Part shown: positions 24,615-32,386 of the stretch, piece by piece
Numbering within the stretch: the stretch's first letter is position 1
How the letters are laid out: every line of letters starts with the position of its first letter
Assembly: GCF_004348425.1 (NCBI RefSeq)
Contig: NZ_SMKK01000017.1
Location: 1 to 63,860, forward strand
Origin: Actinomadura sp. 7K507
GTDB lineage: Bacteria > Actinomycetota > Actinomycetes > Streptosporangiales > Streptosporangiaceae
Direction: 5' to 3'
DNA: 63,860 bases
The notes under the pieces: generated by a model
The model's input: the letters and a program-made list of their open reading frames with translations, nothing else
Told to the model about the DNA's origin: nothing
Databases searched by the model: none
Translations under genes and position numbers: made by a program

Positions 24615-25493
24615 TCAGAAGCGTCCGCGACGAATATTCTCCACCCGGCGCAATGCGCTCACCCAACTGCTAACGTCTTCCTCGGTGCATCCAAGAGCGC
24701 GTACAAAGGCCACCATTGTTCGCTGCCTCGGAAGTTTATTATGATTGCTGAGCATTACACTAAAAGTCGAGTGTGCGACTTTTTGGTCAATTCTGCGGGC
24801 CAGTTCCCGTAGAGGCACATCTCCCGCATAATGGTGCAGCTCTCTCAACAACTCCACCAGTTGTTCGACTGTGGCAACATCGATTGGATCAGGCTTGAGG
24901 TCTTGTCCGGGAGCATCCGGGATGAGTCTCGTTGAGACATTAGCGTCGGGAGCGGCCTTATTGGTCGGTTGCAGTACTAGATTTGGTCGGAGGCGGGGCT
25001 CTTTAGTGCGTTCCCGCTGCTGACGCTCCCTGATGATCGCCTTACGTGCAGTGACGTTCTCTACCTCTTCCATTACCTGCTCGTAAAGCGTGACGAGATC
25101 CTCTCTTTCGCAGGCAATGAGAATCTTGCGAGCTCTTTCAACGGCATGCTGAAGCGTTGTCTCTCGAAGACGATCGCGGTAGACACCGAAGTAATCCAGA
25201 GTCAAGAGACGCCAGACATCGTCATGGCGCACGTCTGCTTTGAATCCGACATCTTTTACTGCGGTATATAGTGAGATCTTCGGATTTGGGTCGCATATTG
25301 CATTCATCAGCAAAGCGATGCCTTGAAGTACCGTATGCTCCCAAATCGTATACACCTCCTTTGTCATTTCCTTAAAGGTTTCGTCGTCGACTTTCACGAC
25401 AATTAGCCTCAGAGAATAGAGGGGAGTGCCCCATAACGTACTGCGTATATCAGTGTTCTCTGTAACTGATACTGCGGAGGGGAAGGGTTCCAT
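24615..25493 (-). CDS. Uncharacterised protein with C-terminal XRE-like HTH
   Basis: The 292-aa protein has an unrecognised helical N-terminal half (about 1-150: LYSLRLIVVKVDDETFKEMT, YTIWEHTVLQGIALLMNAIC, DDVWRLLTLDYFGVYRDRLR). A charged linker follows (RERQQRERTKEPRLRP). The C-terminal HTH (about 205-285: TVEQLVELLRELHHYAGDVP, LRELARRIDQKVAHSTFSVM, RQRTMVAFVRALGCTEEDV) is the degenerate XRE module that in other actinobacterial proteins sits at the N-terminus before NACHT, TIR or WD40-type effectors. Here the order is reversed. The gene is AT-richer than the chromosome. It begins six bases after the stop of the 77-aa membrane gene upstream, so the two form a pair. Confidence 0.7.
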   Translation of the reverse strand: MEPFPSAVSVTENTDIRSTLWGTPLYSLRLIVVKVDDETFKEMTKEVYTIWEHTVLQGIALLMNAICDPNPKISLYTAVKDVGFKADVRHDDVWRLLTLDYFGVYRDRLRETTLQHAVERARKILIACEREDLVTLYEQVMEEVENVTARKAIIRERQQRERTKEPRLRPNLVLQPTNKAAPDANVSTRLIPDAPGQDLKPDPIDVATVEQLVELLRELHHYAGDVPLRELARRIDQKVAHSTFSVMLSNHNKLPRQRTMVAFVRALGCTEEDVSSWVSALRRVENIRRGRF

Positions 25494-25499
25494 TGCGGC

Positions 25500-25733
25500 C
25501 TACCTCGGATCCTCTGTTCGGTCTCTGAATCGATTGGCGACAGTGGTGGCGCTCAGACTGACTGCCAAGGCTAGGCCAACGGCATGCTGGGCGGAGTAAC
25601 CCTGGCCGAGCAGTGAGAAGAATACAACAATGTGCATCACGACCAGAGCTAGTCTGTATAGCTCGGCGTGCGGCTCTGAGGGTGCATTTCCTGGTGAAGG
25701 GGAACCCGAGGGGGTTTGCGGTGCGGGAAACAT
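25500..25733 (-). CDS. Small two-helix membrane protein paired with the XRE-like protein
   Basis: The 77-aa product starts at ATG 25733 with AAAGG six bases upstream. A Pro/Ser-rich N-terminus is followed by two hydrophobic segments: LALVVMHIVVFFSLLGQGYS and AVGLALAVSLSATTVANRF. It ends RDRTEDPR. No family is recognised. The tight spacing to the 24615-25493 gene suggests one transcript and a shared function, such as a membrane effector or anchor controlled by the HTH protein. Confidence 0.6.
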   Translation of the reverse strand: MFPAPQTPSGSPSPGNAPSEPHAELYRLALVVMHIVVFFSLLGQGYSAQHAVGLALAVSLSATTVANRFRDRTEDPR

Positions 25734-26307
25734 GGTTGCCTTTCTTTCTGGATGAAACAGCCATAGAAAGCAATTTCCCGGGTTCGCTGCTCCAGTCGGC
25801 TTTGCAGCAGGGTTCGATACGCCGGGTGGGGCCCTTGGAAGGGCTTGGATTGATTATGCCTCGCGACGTTGGGGACCTCCTGTTGCGGCTGGCGGTTCCG
25901 TATTCAAAGTAAAGACAGTGTTGACGAATATGGCGTGTCTCCGTTCATTGATGGTGTGGTGCAGGCCCTAAGTGTTTATCAGTGGTTTGAGATGGTCGCA
26001 ATTGGTTTCCGTGAATCTACATGGATCAGCCGGTGCGGACGGCGTCAAGAGGTGTGAAACGGGAGGTCAGTGGTGAGTCTTGTTCGAGATTGCCCAGGTC
26101 AGGCGATCGTCCTGCCTGATCGGTGCGGGTGTGTGGCGGAGACCGATCGATGCCGCGCGACATTCAGCGCTGTTGCGCGGGGGTTCTGCGGGCTCGGTCC
26201 CCTCGCCCGACCACTCGACCGTTCGCGTGACGCACCCTTTGGGCCGAATACGGGCCGAAGTTTGGGCCTGGAGCAGCGAACGTGCAGGTCAGGACGGTTT
26301 GGCGGTG
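25734..26307. other. Element right-end region without a convincing gene
   Basis: About 570 bases between the membrane-protein gene and attR. Short open frames here have no ribosome site or recognisable sequence. The first half is AT-richer than the chromosome. It presumably holds the promoter of the 25733 operon and arm-type integrase binding sites; I see no clear repeats. Confidence 0.5.
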
Positions 26308-26363
26308 GGACTGTAAATCCGTCGGCTTAGCCTACGCAGGTTCGAACCCTGCACCCGCCACAC
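26308..26363 (+). repeat. attR: 56-bp direct repeat of the tRNA-Tyr 3' end
   Basis: Identical to 8525-8580. Upstream of it there is no acceptor 5' strand or D arm, so it is a 3' remnant and not a second tRNA. Confidence 0.95.
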
Positions 26364-26369
26364 ACGCTG

Positions 26370-26408
26370 GAACAGCCTCTGACCAGTGCAAACGGTCAGA
26401 GGCTGTTC
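26370..26408. terminator. Hairpin after attR (ancestral tRNA-Tyr terminator)
   Basis: Perfect 15-bp arms GAACAGCCTCTGACC / GGTCAGAGGCTGTTC lie at 26370-26384 and 26394-26408. It lies outside the element and is probably the original chromosomal terminator of the tRNA gene. Confidence 0.8.
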
Positions 26409-26837
26409 GCTTTCCAAGATCCCCCGGGTGTCACCGGCCGCGGAATGTACGCGGAATGAGTCCGAGTGCGTCCCCGCGGGTCGCGCCGGGAACGGCGAAG
26501 GGGCCCGGCGCAACCGGAGCCCCTGGAGCGGCCCAGGGGGGCAGCCCTCCGATCATCAGCGGACTAATGAGCAGCCATACAGAGGCCTGACCGCGTTAGG
26601 TAGTGAAGTGTCGCACGCGCGTTCGCGGGAGGCTCCTTCCCTCGGACGCAGCCCACCGGCCGACCTGGCCTGGGGACTGCGGCAACTGCATTAGCGGGGG
26701 CGGGCGCGCCGAGCTGCCGGGTGCCGGCAAGGCTTGTAGTCCCGGGTGTACCAGTGCTCAGGACGTACCCGGACCGACGTCATGCGACGTCCTTCGTCGA
26801 CTTCAGATACAGGGCCGCTCAGAGGGGGGCCAGGGGG
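26409..26837. other. Intergenic region with no gene found
   Basis: About 430 bases of GC-rich sequence between the attR hairpin and the next minus-strand gene. No coding frame with a plausible start, RNA gene or repeat was recognised. It includes CCGCGGAATGTACGCGGAAT, a small direct repeat of GCGGAATG/GCGGAAT. Confidence 0.4.
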
Positions 26838-27263
26838 TCAGTCTGAGTTGTGCCACACGAGCATGCCGGGGCCGTCCGGGGTGATCACCGGGATCCAGGC
26901 CTCGTCGGCTTCGTGGATCCGGCTCTCGTCCAAGGTGAGGTCATGTGGTTCCTCGGTCGTCCCGTCGCACACCCAGTAGCGGATGGATTCGATGGTTCTG
27001 CGGAGCCTGTCTCGCTCGTCATCCGGCCACGTGTGGTTCCAGGTGCCGGCGCCACGGAAGTACTTCTCGAACAGTTCGCGCAGCGCGTCCAGCTCGTCGG
27101 GGGCGGACAGCGGGACGACGAAGCCCTCCGTCTGGCCCAGGCGGCAGGCGGTTCCGCCGTACTGCTGCTGGTAGATGACCCGCGTCTTGGCTTCGACCAC
27201 GACGTAGAGCCAGCGGGCGCCGCCGGTGCCGTCGGGATCAAGGAGGACGAAGGTGGGGGCCAT
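26838..27263 (-). CDS. Hypothetical protein resembling the DUF6210 family
   Basis: The 141-aa soluble protein starts at ATG 27263; a GTG at 27290 has worse ribosome-site spacing. It reads MAPTFVLLDPDGTGGARWLY, then YQQQYGGTACRLGQTEGFVV, GTWNHTWPDDERDRLRRTIE, and ends GPGMLVWHNSD. This pattern (dxDGTG near the start, W/H-rich middle) is one I associate with DUF6210 proteins of actinomycetes, whose function is unknown. It is the first chromosomal gene after the element. Confidence 0.6.
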   Translation of the reverse strand: MAPTFVLLDPDGTGGARWLYVVVEAKTRVIYQQQYGGTACRLGQTEGFVVPLSAPDELDALRELFEKYFRGAGTWNHTWPDDERDRLRRTIESIRYWVCDGTTEEPHDLTLDESRIHEADEAWIPVITPDGPGMLVWHNSD

Positions 27264-27468
27264 AGCGGCAGTCTCCGGCAGGTTGACCACGCCCTCAACC
27301 GGGTCACGGGGGCCCTGGCCGCTGGAGTTGCTTCATGGCCAGGGGGAGAAGGCGGCCATGACGCCCATCAGGATGATCCAGAGCGTGAGGCCGAGCGAGC
27401 CCAGGACGAGGCCTGCCATGGCTGGTTCCCGGCCGCGCTCGCCGGTGCGTTGGCATTAGCCTTTCGGG

Positions 27469-27780
27469 ATGAGAGCTTCGCGAGTCCAGTCATTCGTTGC
27501 CGGGGTACTGGTCGCCAACGTTGCCCCGCATCTCGCTACTGCGGTTACTGGGCGACGGCATCTGACGCCGTTGGCAGGACGGGACTCCGGGCCGGCCGTC
27601 AACGCCGTGTGGGCGGGGGTGAACCTCGTGGGGGGCGTGGTGCTGCTGCGCCGGGCGCGGCAGGGCAGGGACTCGCGGTGGGACGCCGATCTCGTCGCGT
27701 TCGAAACAGGTGCGCTTGTGCTCGCCGCCTGGATGGCGGGCACGGAACGTTTCTTTCCTATCAATAGCGAGCAGGGTTGA
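27469..27780 (+). CDS. Small conserved membrane protein
   Basis: The 103-aa protein starts at ATG 27469 just after GCCTTTCGGG. Hydrophobic segments are VQSFVAGVLVANVAPHLATA, VWAGVNLVGGVVLLRRA and FETGALVLAAWMAG, suggesting three membrane helices. It belongs to a family of short actinobacterial membrane proteins with an N-terminal SFVAGVL/ANxxPHL signature. Function is unknown to me. It converges on the alpha/beta hydrolase gene. Confidence 0.7.
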   Translation: MRASRVQSFVAGVLVANVAPHLATAVTGRRHLTPLAGRDSGPAVNAVWAGVNLVGGVVLLRRARQGRDSRWDADLVAFETGALVLAAWMAGTERFFPINSEQG

Positions 27781-27793
27781 CCGTCGACCGCGC

Positions 27794-28639
27794 CTAGTGC
27801 ATCGGGAGTGAGGCATCGGCGATTTGGTCGGCCAGAGTGTGTGGTGCGTCGATCTGGACGAGGGTCTTGGCGCCCGGCACTTCTACGAATTCGGCGTCGT
27901 TGAAGGCTTGCTGGAGGCGCCGTCCGAGGGCGGGCTTGAATGAACGGTCTGCCATGCCCCACAGGATGCGGACCTGTCCTCGGTAGTTCTTCAAGCGGGT
28001 CGACACGTCGAGGAGTTCGCGCGGGTCGGCGGCACGGAGGAAGCGGACGGCGTCCCTGCGGATCTCGGGCTGCGTGAGGGCAGGCTCGATCCATGAGCGG
28101 GTCATGTCGGCGTCGAGGCTGCCCGCGAGCAATCCGAATCCCAGTGGTGAGTGGCGGAAGATCCGGTTGCGCATCGGAAGGAGGTTGGCCTTCATCCGCC
28201 GGCTCCCCTTGAGCAGCCTGAAGATGATGCTGAATGGGAACGGTGGGAACGTGTCGAACGCGTCGCAGTTCGTTAGCACCACGCGTCCGACCCGGCTCGG
28301 GTCGGTGTCGAGGAGGAACTGGACGAGCGCCCCTCCCGTGTCGCTGCCGACGAGTGTGACGTCGTGCAGGTCCAGCGCTTCGAGGAATGCCAGTATCTGG
28401 CGGGCGACTCCGCGTGGCGACTGATCGGCATCGGCGTGCATCGGCGCTTGGTGGGCGCCGAGCGGCCAGTCCGGTGCGTACGACCGGACGCCCTTTTCGG
28501 CGAGGAGGTCGGCGACGTCGGACCACACCGCGCCGTTGAGGAGGAACGCGTGGACGAACACGACGGGCGGTGCGGCGGGTGTACCGGGCCCTGTGACGCG
28601 GTAGTGGACGGTACCGCTGGGAAGGTCGATCGCTGGCAT
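27794..28639 (-). CDS. Alpha/beta hydrolase
   Basis: The 281-aa soluble hydrolase has the oxyanion strand VVFVHAFLLNGAVWSDVADL, the nucleophile elbow VGSDTGGALV and a C-terminal catalytic His (QIDAPHTLADQI). The elbow has Asp (S-D-T-G-G) instead of Ser, as in haloalkane dehalogenases and epoxide hydrolases. A helical cap lies at about 120-190. The substrate is unknown. The gene is divergent from a TetR regulator, and the 60-base gap holds a strong inverted repeat, so the hydrolase is likely repressed until a TetR ligand appears. Confidence 0.88.
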   Translation of the reverse strand: MPAIDLPSGTVHYRVTGPGTPAAPPVVFVHAFLLNGAVWSDVADLLAEKGVRSYAPDWPLGAHQAPMHADADQSPRGVARQILAFLEALDLHDVTLVGSDTGGALVQFLLDTDPSRVGRVVLTNCDAFDTFPPFPFSIIFRLLKGSRRMKANLLPMRNRIFRHSPLGFGLLAGSLDADMTRSWIEPALTQPEIRRDAVRFLRAADPRELLDVSTRLKNYRGQVRILWGMADRSFKPALGRRLQQAFNDAEFVEVPGAKTLVQIDAPHTLADQIADASLPMH

Positions 28640-28661
28640 GGGATGACTCCTTCACCCGGTG

Positions 28662-28688
28662 AAGTAACATACAGTGTGCATGTTACTT
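28662..28688. promoter_or_regulatory. TetR operator between hydrolase and regulator
   Basis: The inverted repeat AAGTAACAT (28662-28670) / ATGTTACTT (28680-28688) has perfect 9-bp arms and a 9-base spacer. It lies midway between the divergent start codons and is AT-rich against the background. It is a typical TetR site that could silence both genes. Confidence 0.82.
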
Positions 28689-28701
28689 ACGGGCAGAGTG
28701 T

Positions 28702-29307
28702 ATGAAAGTGTCGCGGCGGACGCAAGCGGATCGGACTGCGGCGACCCGTGCCGCCCTGATCGCGGCGGGCAGGACGCTCTTCGCCGAACAGGGGTACGCG
28801 GCCGTCGCCACCGAGACCCTGGTCCGTGAGGCCGGGGTCAGCCGGGGAGCGCTCTACCACCAGTTCGGCGACAAGACCGAGCTGTTCGCCGAGGTGCTGG
28901 CCGATGTCGAGGCCTCCGTCACCCAGCGCCTGGTGGCGGTGATGCCGTCGGACGGCGACGACGATCTCGTCGCGGTCATGCTGCGCGCCATGGATGCGTG
29001 GTTCGAAGCCTGCGAGAGCCCCGAGGTGCAGCAGATCGTGCTGATAGACGGCCCGTCGGTGCTCGGCTGGGCGCGCTGGCGGGCCATCTGCCAGCCGCAC
29101 GTCCTCGGGCTGATCGAGTTCGTGCTCGCGAAGGCCGCGACCGACGGCGTACTGCTCCCGCTGCAGGTCAAGCCGTTGGCCCATATCCTGCTCGCGATCG
29201 CTGATGAGGCCGCGCTGTACCTGAACGCCGCTCCCGACCGGTCCGCCGCGCGGCGGGAGATCGCGCAGATCGTCGAGACCATGGTCCGGGCCCTTGTGGT
29301 GCCGTGA
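28702..29307 (+). CDS. TetR/AcrR family regulator
   Basis: The 201-aa protein has an N-terminal TetR HTH (RAALIAAGRTLFAEQGYAAV, TLVREAGVSRGALYHQFGDK) followed by a helical ligand-binding domain (AMDAWFEACESPEVQQIVLI, LLAIADEAALYLN). The start is ATG 28702, 14 bases after the operator, with no strong ribosome site. It probably represses itself and the divergent alpha/beta hydrolase. The ligand is not deducible. Confidence 0.9.
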   Translation: MKVSRRTQADRTAATRAALIAAGRTLFAEQGYAAVATETLVREAGVSRGALYHQFGDKTELFAEVLADVEASVTQRLVAVMPSDGDDDLVAVMLRAMDAWFEACESPEVQQIVLIDGPSVLGWARWRAICQPHVLGLIEFVLAKAATDGVLLPLQVKPLAHILLAIADEAALYLNAAPDRSAARREIAQIVETMVRALVVP

Positions 29308-29434
29308 CCGCCGACGCCCCGGGGATTCTGCTGGGAATGGTCAGCCTGGTCTCGTTGATGGTCGCGGCGGCGGCATGGTGTGCCGCTGAGGGGCGCCGTG
29401 TCGTCCCAGACGAACGTGGTCAGGGAGACTTCCG

Positions 29435-31012
29435 TCAATGGGAGCGGCGGAGGGCGATCAGGGCTACGTCGTCTTCCCGGTGGCCGAATTCGGCGATGAG
29501 GCGGTCGCTGTAGTGTTCCAGGTCGTCGTTGACGGGGACGGCGATGGTGCGGAGGCGTTCCAAGTTGTCCGACAGGGGGATGCCGCGGTCCTCGATCAGG
29601 CCGTCGGTGATCAGCACGACCGTGCCGCCGGGTGGGACCTCGGTCTGCTCGATCGCCACCCTGTCGATGGGGAAGCCGAGGAGGACGCCGCCGCCCGCGC
29701 CGTAGTGGGCCTCGCCGTCGTTGACGTACAGCGGGGCCAGGTGCCCGGCGTTGGCGATCTGGACGGAGCCGGTCCGGGGGTCCAGGGTCATCAGGCTCAT
29801 CGTGGCCGTCTGGTCGTCGTGGTAGCGCAGCATGAGGCCGTTCAGGAGCCGCAGGATCGTGACGGCGTCGTGGCCTTCGGCGGCGTAGGCGCGCAATGCG
29901 TGCCGGATCTCCGCCATCACCGTGGCCGCGTACAGGGAGTGCCCCTGCACGTCGCCGATCGCGACCAGGACGTGGTCGCCGCGGTCGAGCACCTCGTAGA
30001 AGTCGCCGCCCACCTCGGCCTGCTCGCTGGCGGGCTCGTAGCGGACGGAGAACGTCCAGCCGGGGACGGACGGGTGCTGCGACGGGAGCAGGCTGCGCTG
30101 CAGGGTCAGCGAGATCAGGCGCTGTTCGGTGAAGGACCGCAGCGCGCCCATGGCCAGGGCGAGTGCCTGACCGAGCTGGCGCAGGACGATGAGGTCCACG
30201 TCGTCCGGCTCGCCGGCGGCCTCGATGCCGATGCAGACCGGGGTGTCGCCGCGTTTGGGGCGTGACATCACCACGGCGACGTCGCCTTGGGCGACCGCGT
30301 CGGGCAGCACGGACTTCCACTGTGCCGCCGTCACGAAGGCCACGTCCGTCCCGGCCTCGTCGCCGAGTTCCAGGAGGCCGGGCAGCCGGTCGAACACCCT
30401 GGCCGGGCTCGTGCGCTGGGCGGGGGTGCCGTCCAGGGTGACCGCCCGCCGGGGGCGCTCGTCCGGGGGCAGGACGAGCACGGAGGCGGGCTCGCCGAAG
30501 ATCTCGAAGGCGCCGTGCGCCGTGACCATCGTGAGTTCCTCGAAGGTCTCGGCCGCGTTGATGGCGAGGGACGTGCGGGTGAACGCGGCCATCCGCTCGG
30601 CCATCAGCTCGGCCCGTACCCGCGCCCGGGAGTAGCGCAGGACCGACTCGACCGTCGCGAGGAACTCGTCCGGGTCGATCGGGTCGGTGAGGTAGGCGTC
30701 GGCGCCCTGCCGGAGCCCGTGCGTGCGGTCGGTGGACTTCACGGCCCAGGCCGAGATCTGGATGATGGGCACGGAGGAGGCCTCCGGGTCCGCCCTGAGC
30801 CGCGCGCTCACCTCGATGCCGCTCACGTCGGGCAGTTTGACGTCCAGGACGATCAGGTTCACGTCGTGTTCGGCGAGCCGCTGCCAGGCCTCGGCGGCGG
30901 TGGTGGCGTTCACGACGGTGTGACCGGCGCGCCGCAGCCAGCTGGCGATGATGTACCGCTTGGTGTCGTTGTCGTCGACGACCAGCGTGGTGATGTGCTC
31001 CCCGTCCGTCAT
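29435..31012 (-). CDS. Response regulator with PP2C/SpoIIE phosphatase output (RsbU-like)
   Basis: The 525-aa protein has a receiver domain (about 1-125: TTLVVDDNDTKRYIIASWL, phospho-acceptor Asp in LIVLDVKLPD), a GAF-like linker (about 140-290) and a SpoIIE-type PP2C domain (about 305-525). Metal-binding motifs in the PP2C part are EVGGDFYEV, AIGDVQGHS and LITDGLIEDRG. By family knowledge such proteins dephosphorylate a STAS anti-sigma antagonist when the receiver is phosphorylated. It overlaps the histidine kinase stop/start (ATGA) and is the last gene of the stress operon, so the kinase is the likely phosphodonor. Confidence 0.92.
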   Translation of the reverse strand: MTDGEHITTLVVDDNDTKRYIIASWLRRAGHTVVNATTAAEAWQRLAEHDVNLIVLDVKLPDVSGIEVSARLRADPEASSVPIIQISAWAVKSTDRTHGLRQGADAYLTDPIDPDEFLATVESVLRYSRARVRAELMAERMAAFTRTSLAINAAETFEELTMVTAHGAFEIFGEPASVLVLPPDERPRRAVTLDGTPAQRTSPARVFDRLPGLLELGDEAGTDVAFVTAAQWKSVLPDAVAQGDVAVVMSRPKRGDTPVCIGIEAAGEPDDVDLIVLRQLGQALALAMGALRSFTEQRLISLTLQRSLLPSQHPSVPGWTFSVRYEPASEQAEVGGDFYEVLDRGDHVLVAIGDVQGHSLYAATVMAEIRHALRAYAAEGHDAVTILRLLNGLMLRYHDDQTATMSLMTLDPRTGSVQIANAGHLAPLYVNDGEAHYGAGGGVLLGFPIDRVAIEQTEVPPGGTVVLITDGLIEDRGIPLSDNLERLRTIAVPVNDDLEHYSDRLIAEFGHREDDVALIALRRSH

Positions 31013-32382
31013 CGGTCCTCCCGTGCCTGCGGTTCGCCGGCGTGCGGGGGTGGCCGCGACGGCAGCCGCAGCGTGGCCGTCGTTCCCTCGCCGACCGTGC
31101 TGTCCAGGGTGAGGTCGCCGCCGAGCAGCCGGGCGAGGTGCCTGGAGTAGGGGAGGCCGAGGCCCGTCCCCTCCGTTTTGTACCCGGGTACCTGGTAGAA
31201 CTCCTCGAAGACCCGTTCCAGTTCGGCGGGCGGGATGCCTCTGCCGGTGTCGGCCACGGCGAACTCCACGTGCTCCGGCGTGGACCGGACGGTCAGCCGC
31301 ACCTCGCCCTCGTCCGTGAACTTCAGCCCGTTTCCGAGCAGGTTGCGCAGCAGCCGCGTCAGCATCACCTCGTCGGTGACCAGGACGGGCGGAGCGCCGT
31401 CGGTGTCCACGGTGAGGGTCGGGCCGGTCCGTTCCGCCGTCGGCGCCATGAGCGCGGACAACTGGTCCGCCAGGGCGCGGGGGTCCACCGGGGACGGGTG
31501 CGGCTCCAGGTGGCCCTGTTCGGCCTTGGCCATGTCCAGCAGTTCGTTCACCAGCGCGAGCAGGGTCTGGCCGGTGTCGTCGATCAGTGAGATCTGCCGC
31601 CGTTGCTCGTCGTGGAGAGGGTCCGCGGCCGGATCGAGCAGCAGCCGGGCGAGGCCGATGATCGAGTTGACGGGGGTGCGCAGCTCGTGGCTGATGGAGG
31701 CCCAGAACCGGTTCTTGGACTCCCCGGCCTCGCGCAGCTGGTCGGTCTTCTCGTCCAGTTCCGCGTACAGCGCCACCACCCCCTGGTTGGTCTTCTCCAG
31801 CTCTTCGGAGAGCTCCGTGTAGAGCGCCACCACGCCGTGGTCGGTCTCCTCCAGCTCGGAGTTGGGGTGCCGGACCTCCTCGCGTTTGCGCCGGGCTTCT
31901 TCCAGGGCTTCGATCAGCTCGGCGTTCTGCGTGCGCAGTTCCTCCAGAGCCGAGACGGGGTACAGCCCGCGCAGCATGGTGCGCAGGTCCTCCAGCTCGG
32001 TGCCGGTGATGCGGGCGCCGCCTGCCGGGAGGTTCTTGCGGACCCGGACGAGGTGGCGGTCTCCGGTGTCGTCCTCCTCGACGTGGTCGACCAGCCGGGT
32101 GGCGGCCAGAATGCCGTCCCGGGGGATGTCCACCCCGGGACGTTCCTTGCAGTCGAACTCGATGACCAGGGCGGGGGCTCCGTCCCAGTCCAGCGTGAAG
32201 GCGGCTGTGGCCCCACCGGAATGGCTGAACAGTTCCCGGCCGACCTCGCTGAGCGCGGTGGCGACCCTGACCTGGTCGTGGTCGGTGAAGTGGAGCGCGG
32301 CGGCGGCGTGCCGGCCGGCCTGCCGGACGGCGAAGACGCCCGTCGCTTCACTGATCTCGATGCTCACCAGGTCGTCGCGCAC
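31009..32382 (-). CDS. Sensor histidine kinase with RsbT-like N-terminus and coiled coil
   Basis: The 457-aa soluble kinase has an N-terminal region (about 1-130) resembling a degenerate RsbT/RsbW ATPase fold (VRVATALSEVGRELF). A coiled coil (about 150-215) with an internal repeat follows (TDHGVVALYTEL, TNQGVVALYAEL). Then come HisKA with the phospho-His in ASISHELRTP and HATPase_c (LLRNLLGNGLKFTDEG, ADTGRGIPP, GTGLGLPYSRHLARLLGG). There is no membrane helix, so it senses cytoplasmic signals or partner proteins. It sits between the fused RsbT/RsbX protein and the RsbU-like regulator and is translationally coupled to the latter. Confidence 0.9.
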   Translation of the reverse strand: MRDDLVSIEISEATGVFAVRQAGRHAAAALHFTDHDQVRVATALSEVGRELFSHSGGATAAFTLDWDGAPALVIEFDCKERPGVDIPRDGILAATRLVDHVEEDDTGDRHLVRVRKNLPAGGARITGTELEDLRTMLRGLYPVSALEELRTQNAELIEALEEARRKREEVRHPNSELEETDHGVVALYTELSEELEKTNQGVVALYAELDEKTDQLREAGESKNRFWASISHELRTPVNSIIGLARLLLDPAADPLHDEQRRQISLIDDTGQTLLALVNELLDMAKAEQGHLEPHPSPVDPRALADQLSALMAPTAERTGPTLTVDTDGAPPVLVTDEVMLTRLLRNLLGNGLKFTDEGEVRLTVRSTPEHVEFAVADTGRGIPPAELERVFEEFYQVPGYKTEGTGLGLPYSRHLARLLGGDLTLDSTVGEGTTATLRLPSRPPPHAGEPQAREDR

Positions 32383-32386
32383 GCCG

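Larger units (their letters stand above)
8525..26363. mobile_element. Integrative and conjugative element (AICE, SLP1/pSAM2 type) in tRNA-Tyr
   Basis: The region is bounded by perfect 56-bp direct repeats of the tRNA-Tyr 3' end. It carries a tyrosine integrase beside the left repeat, an excisionase, a replication protein, one FtsK/SpoIIIE-type transfer protein, a DUF2637 membrane protein and GntR regulators, which is the module set of an actinomycete AICE. It is about 17.8 kb. It looks composite: 8581 to about 10790 holds an integrase fragment and a HEPN-like gene ending at a decayed att copy, and 10791-26307 is the main element. Several genes (9223-10446 and 24615-26000) are visibly less GC-rich than the chromosome. 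Confidence 0.93.

Noticed and set aside
26070..26330. 86-codon plus-strand frame running into attR
   Set aside because: It crosses the att repeat, has no recognisable sequence and ends inside tRNA-derived DNA.
29304..29513. 69-codon frame after the TetR gene
   Set aside because: It overlaps the 3' end of the RsbU-like gene and its second half is the mirror of that gene. A hydrophobic start alone is not enough.
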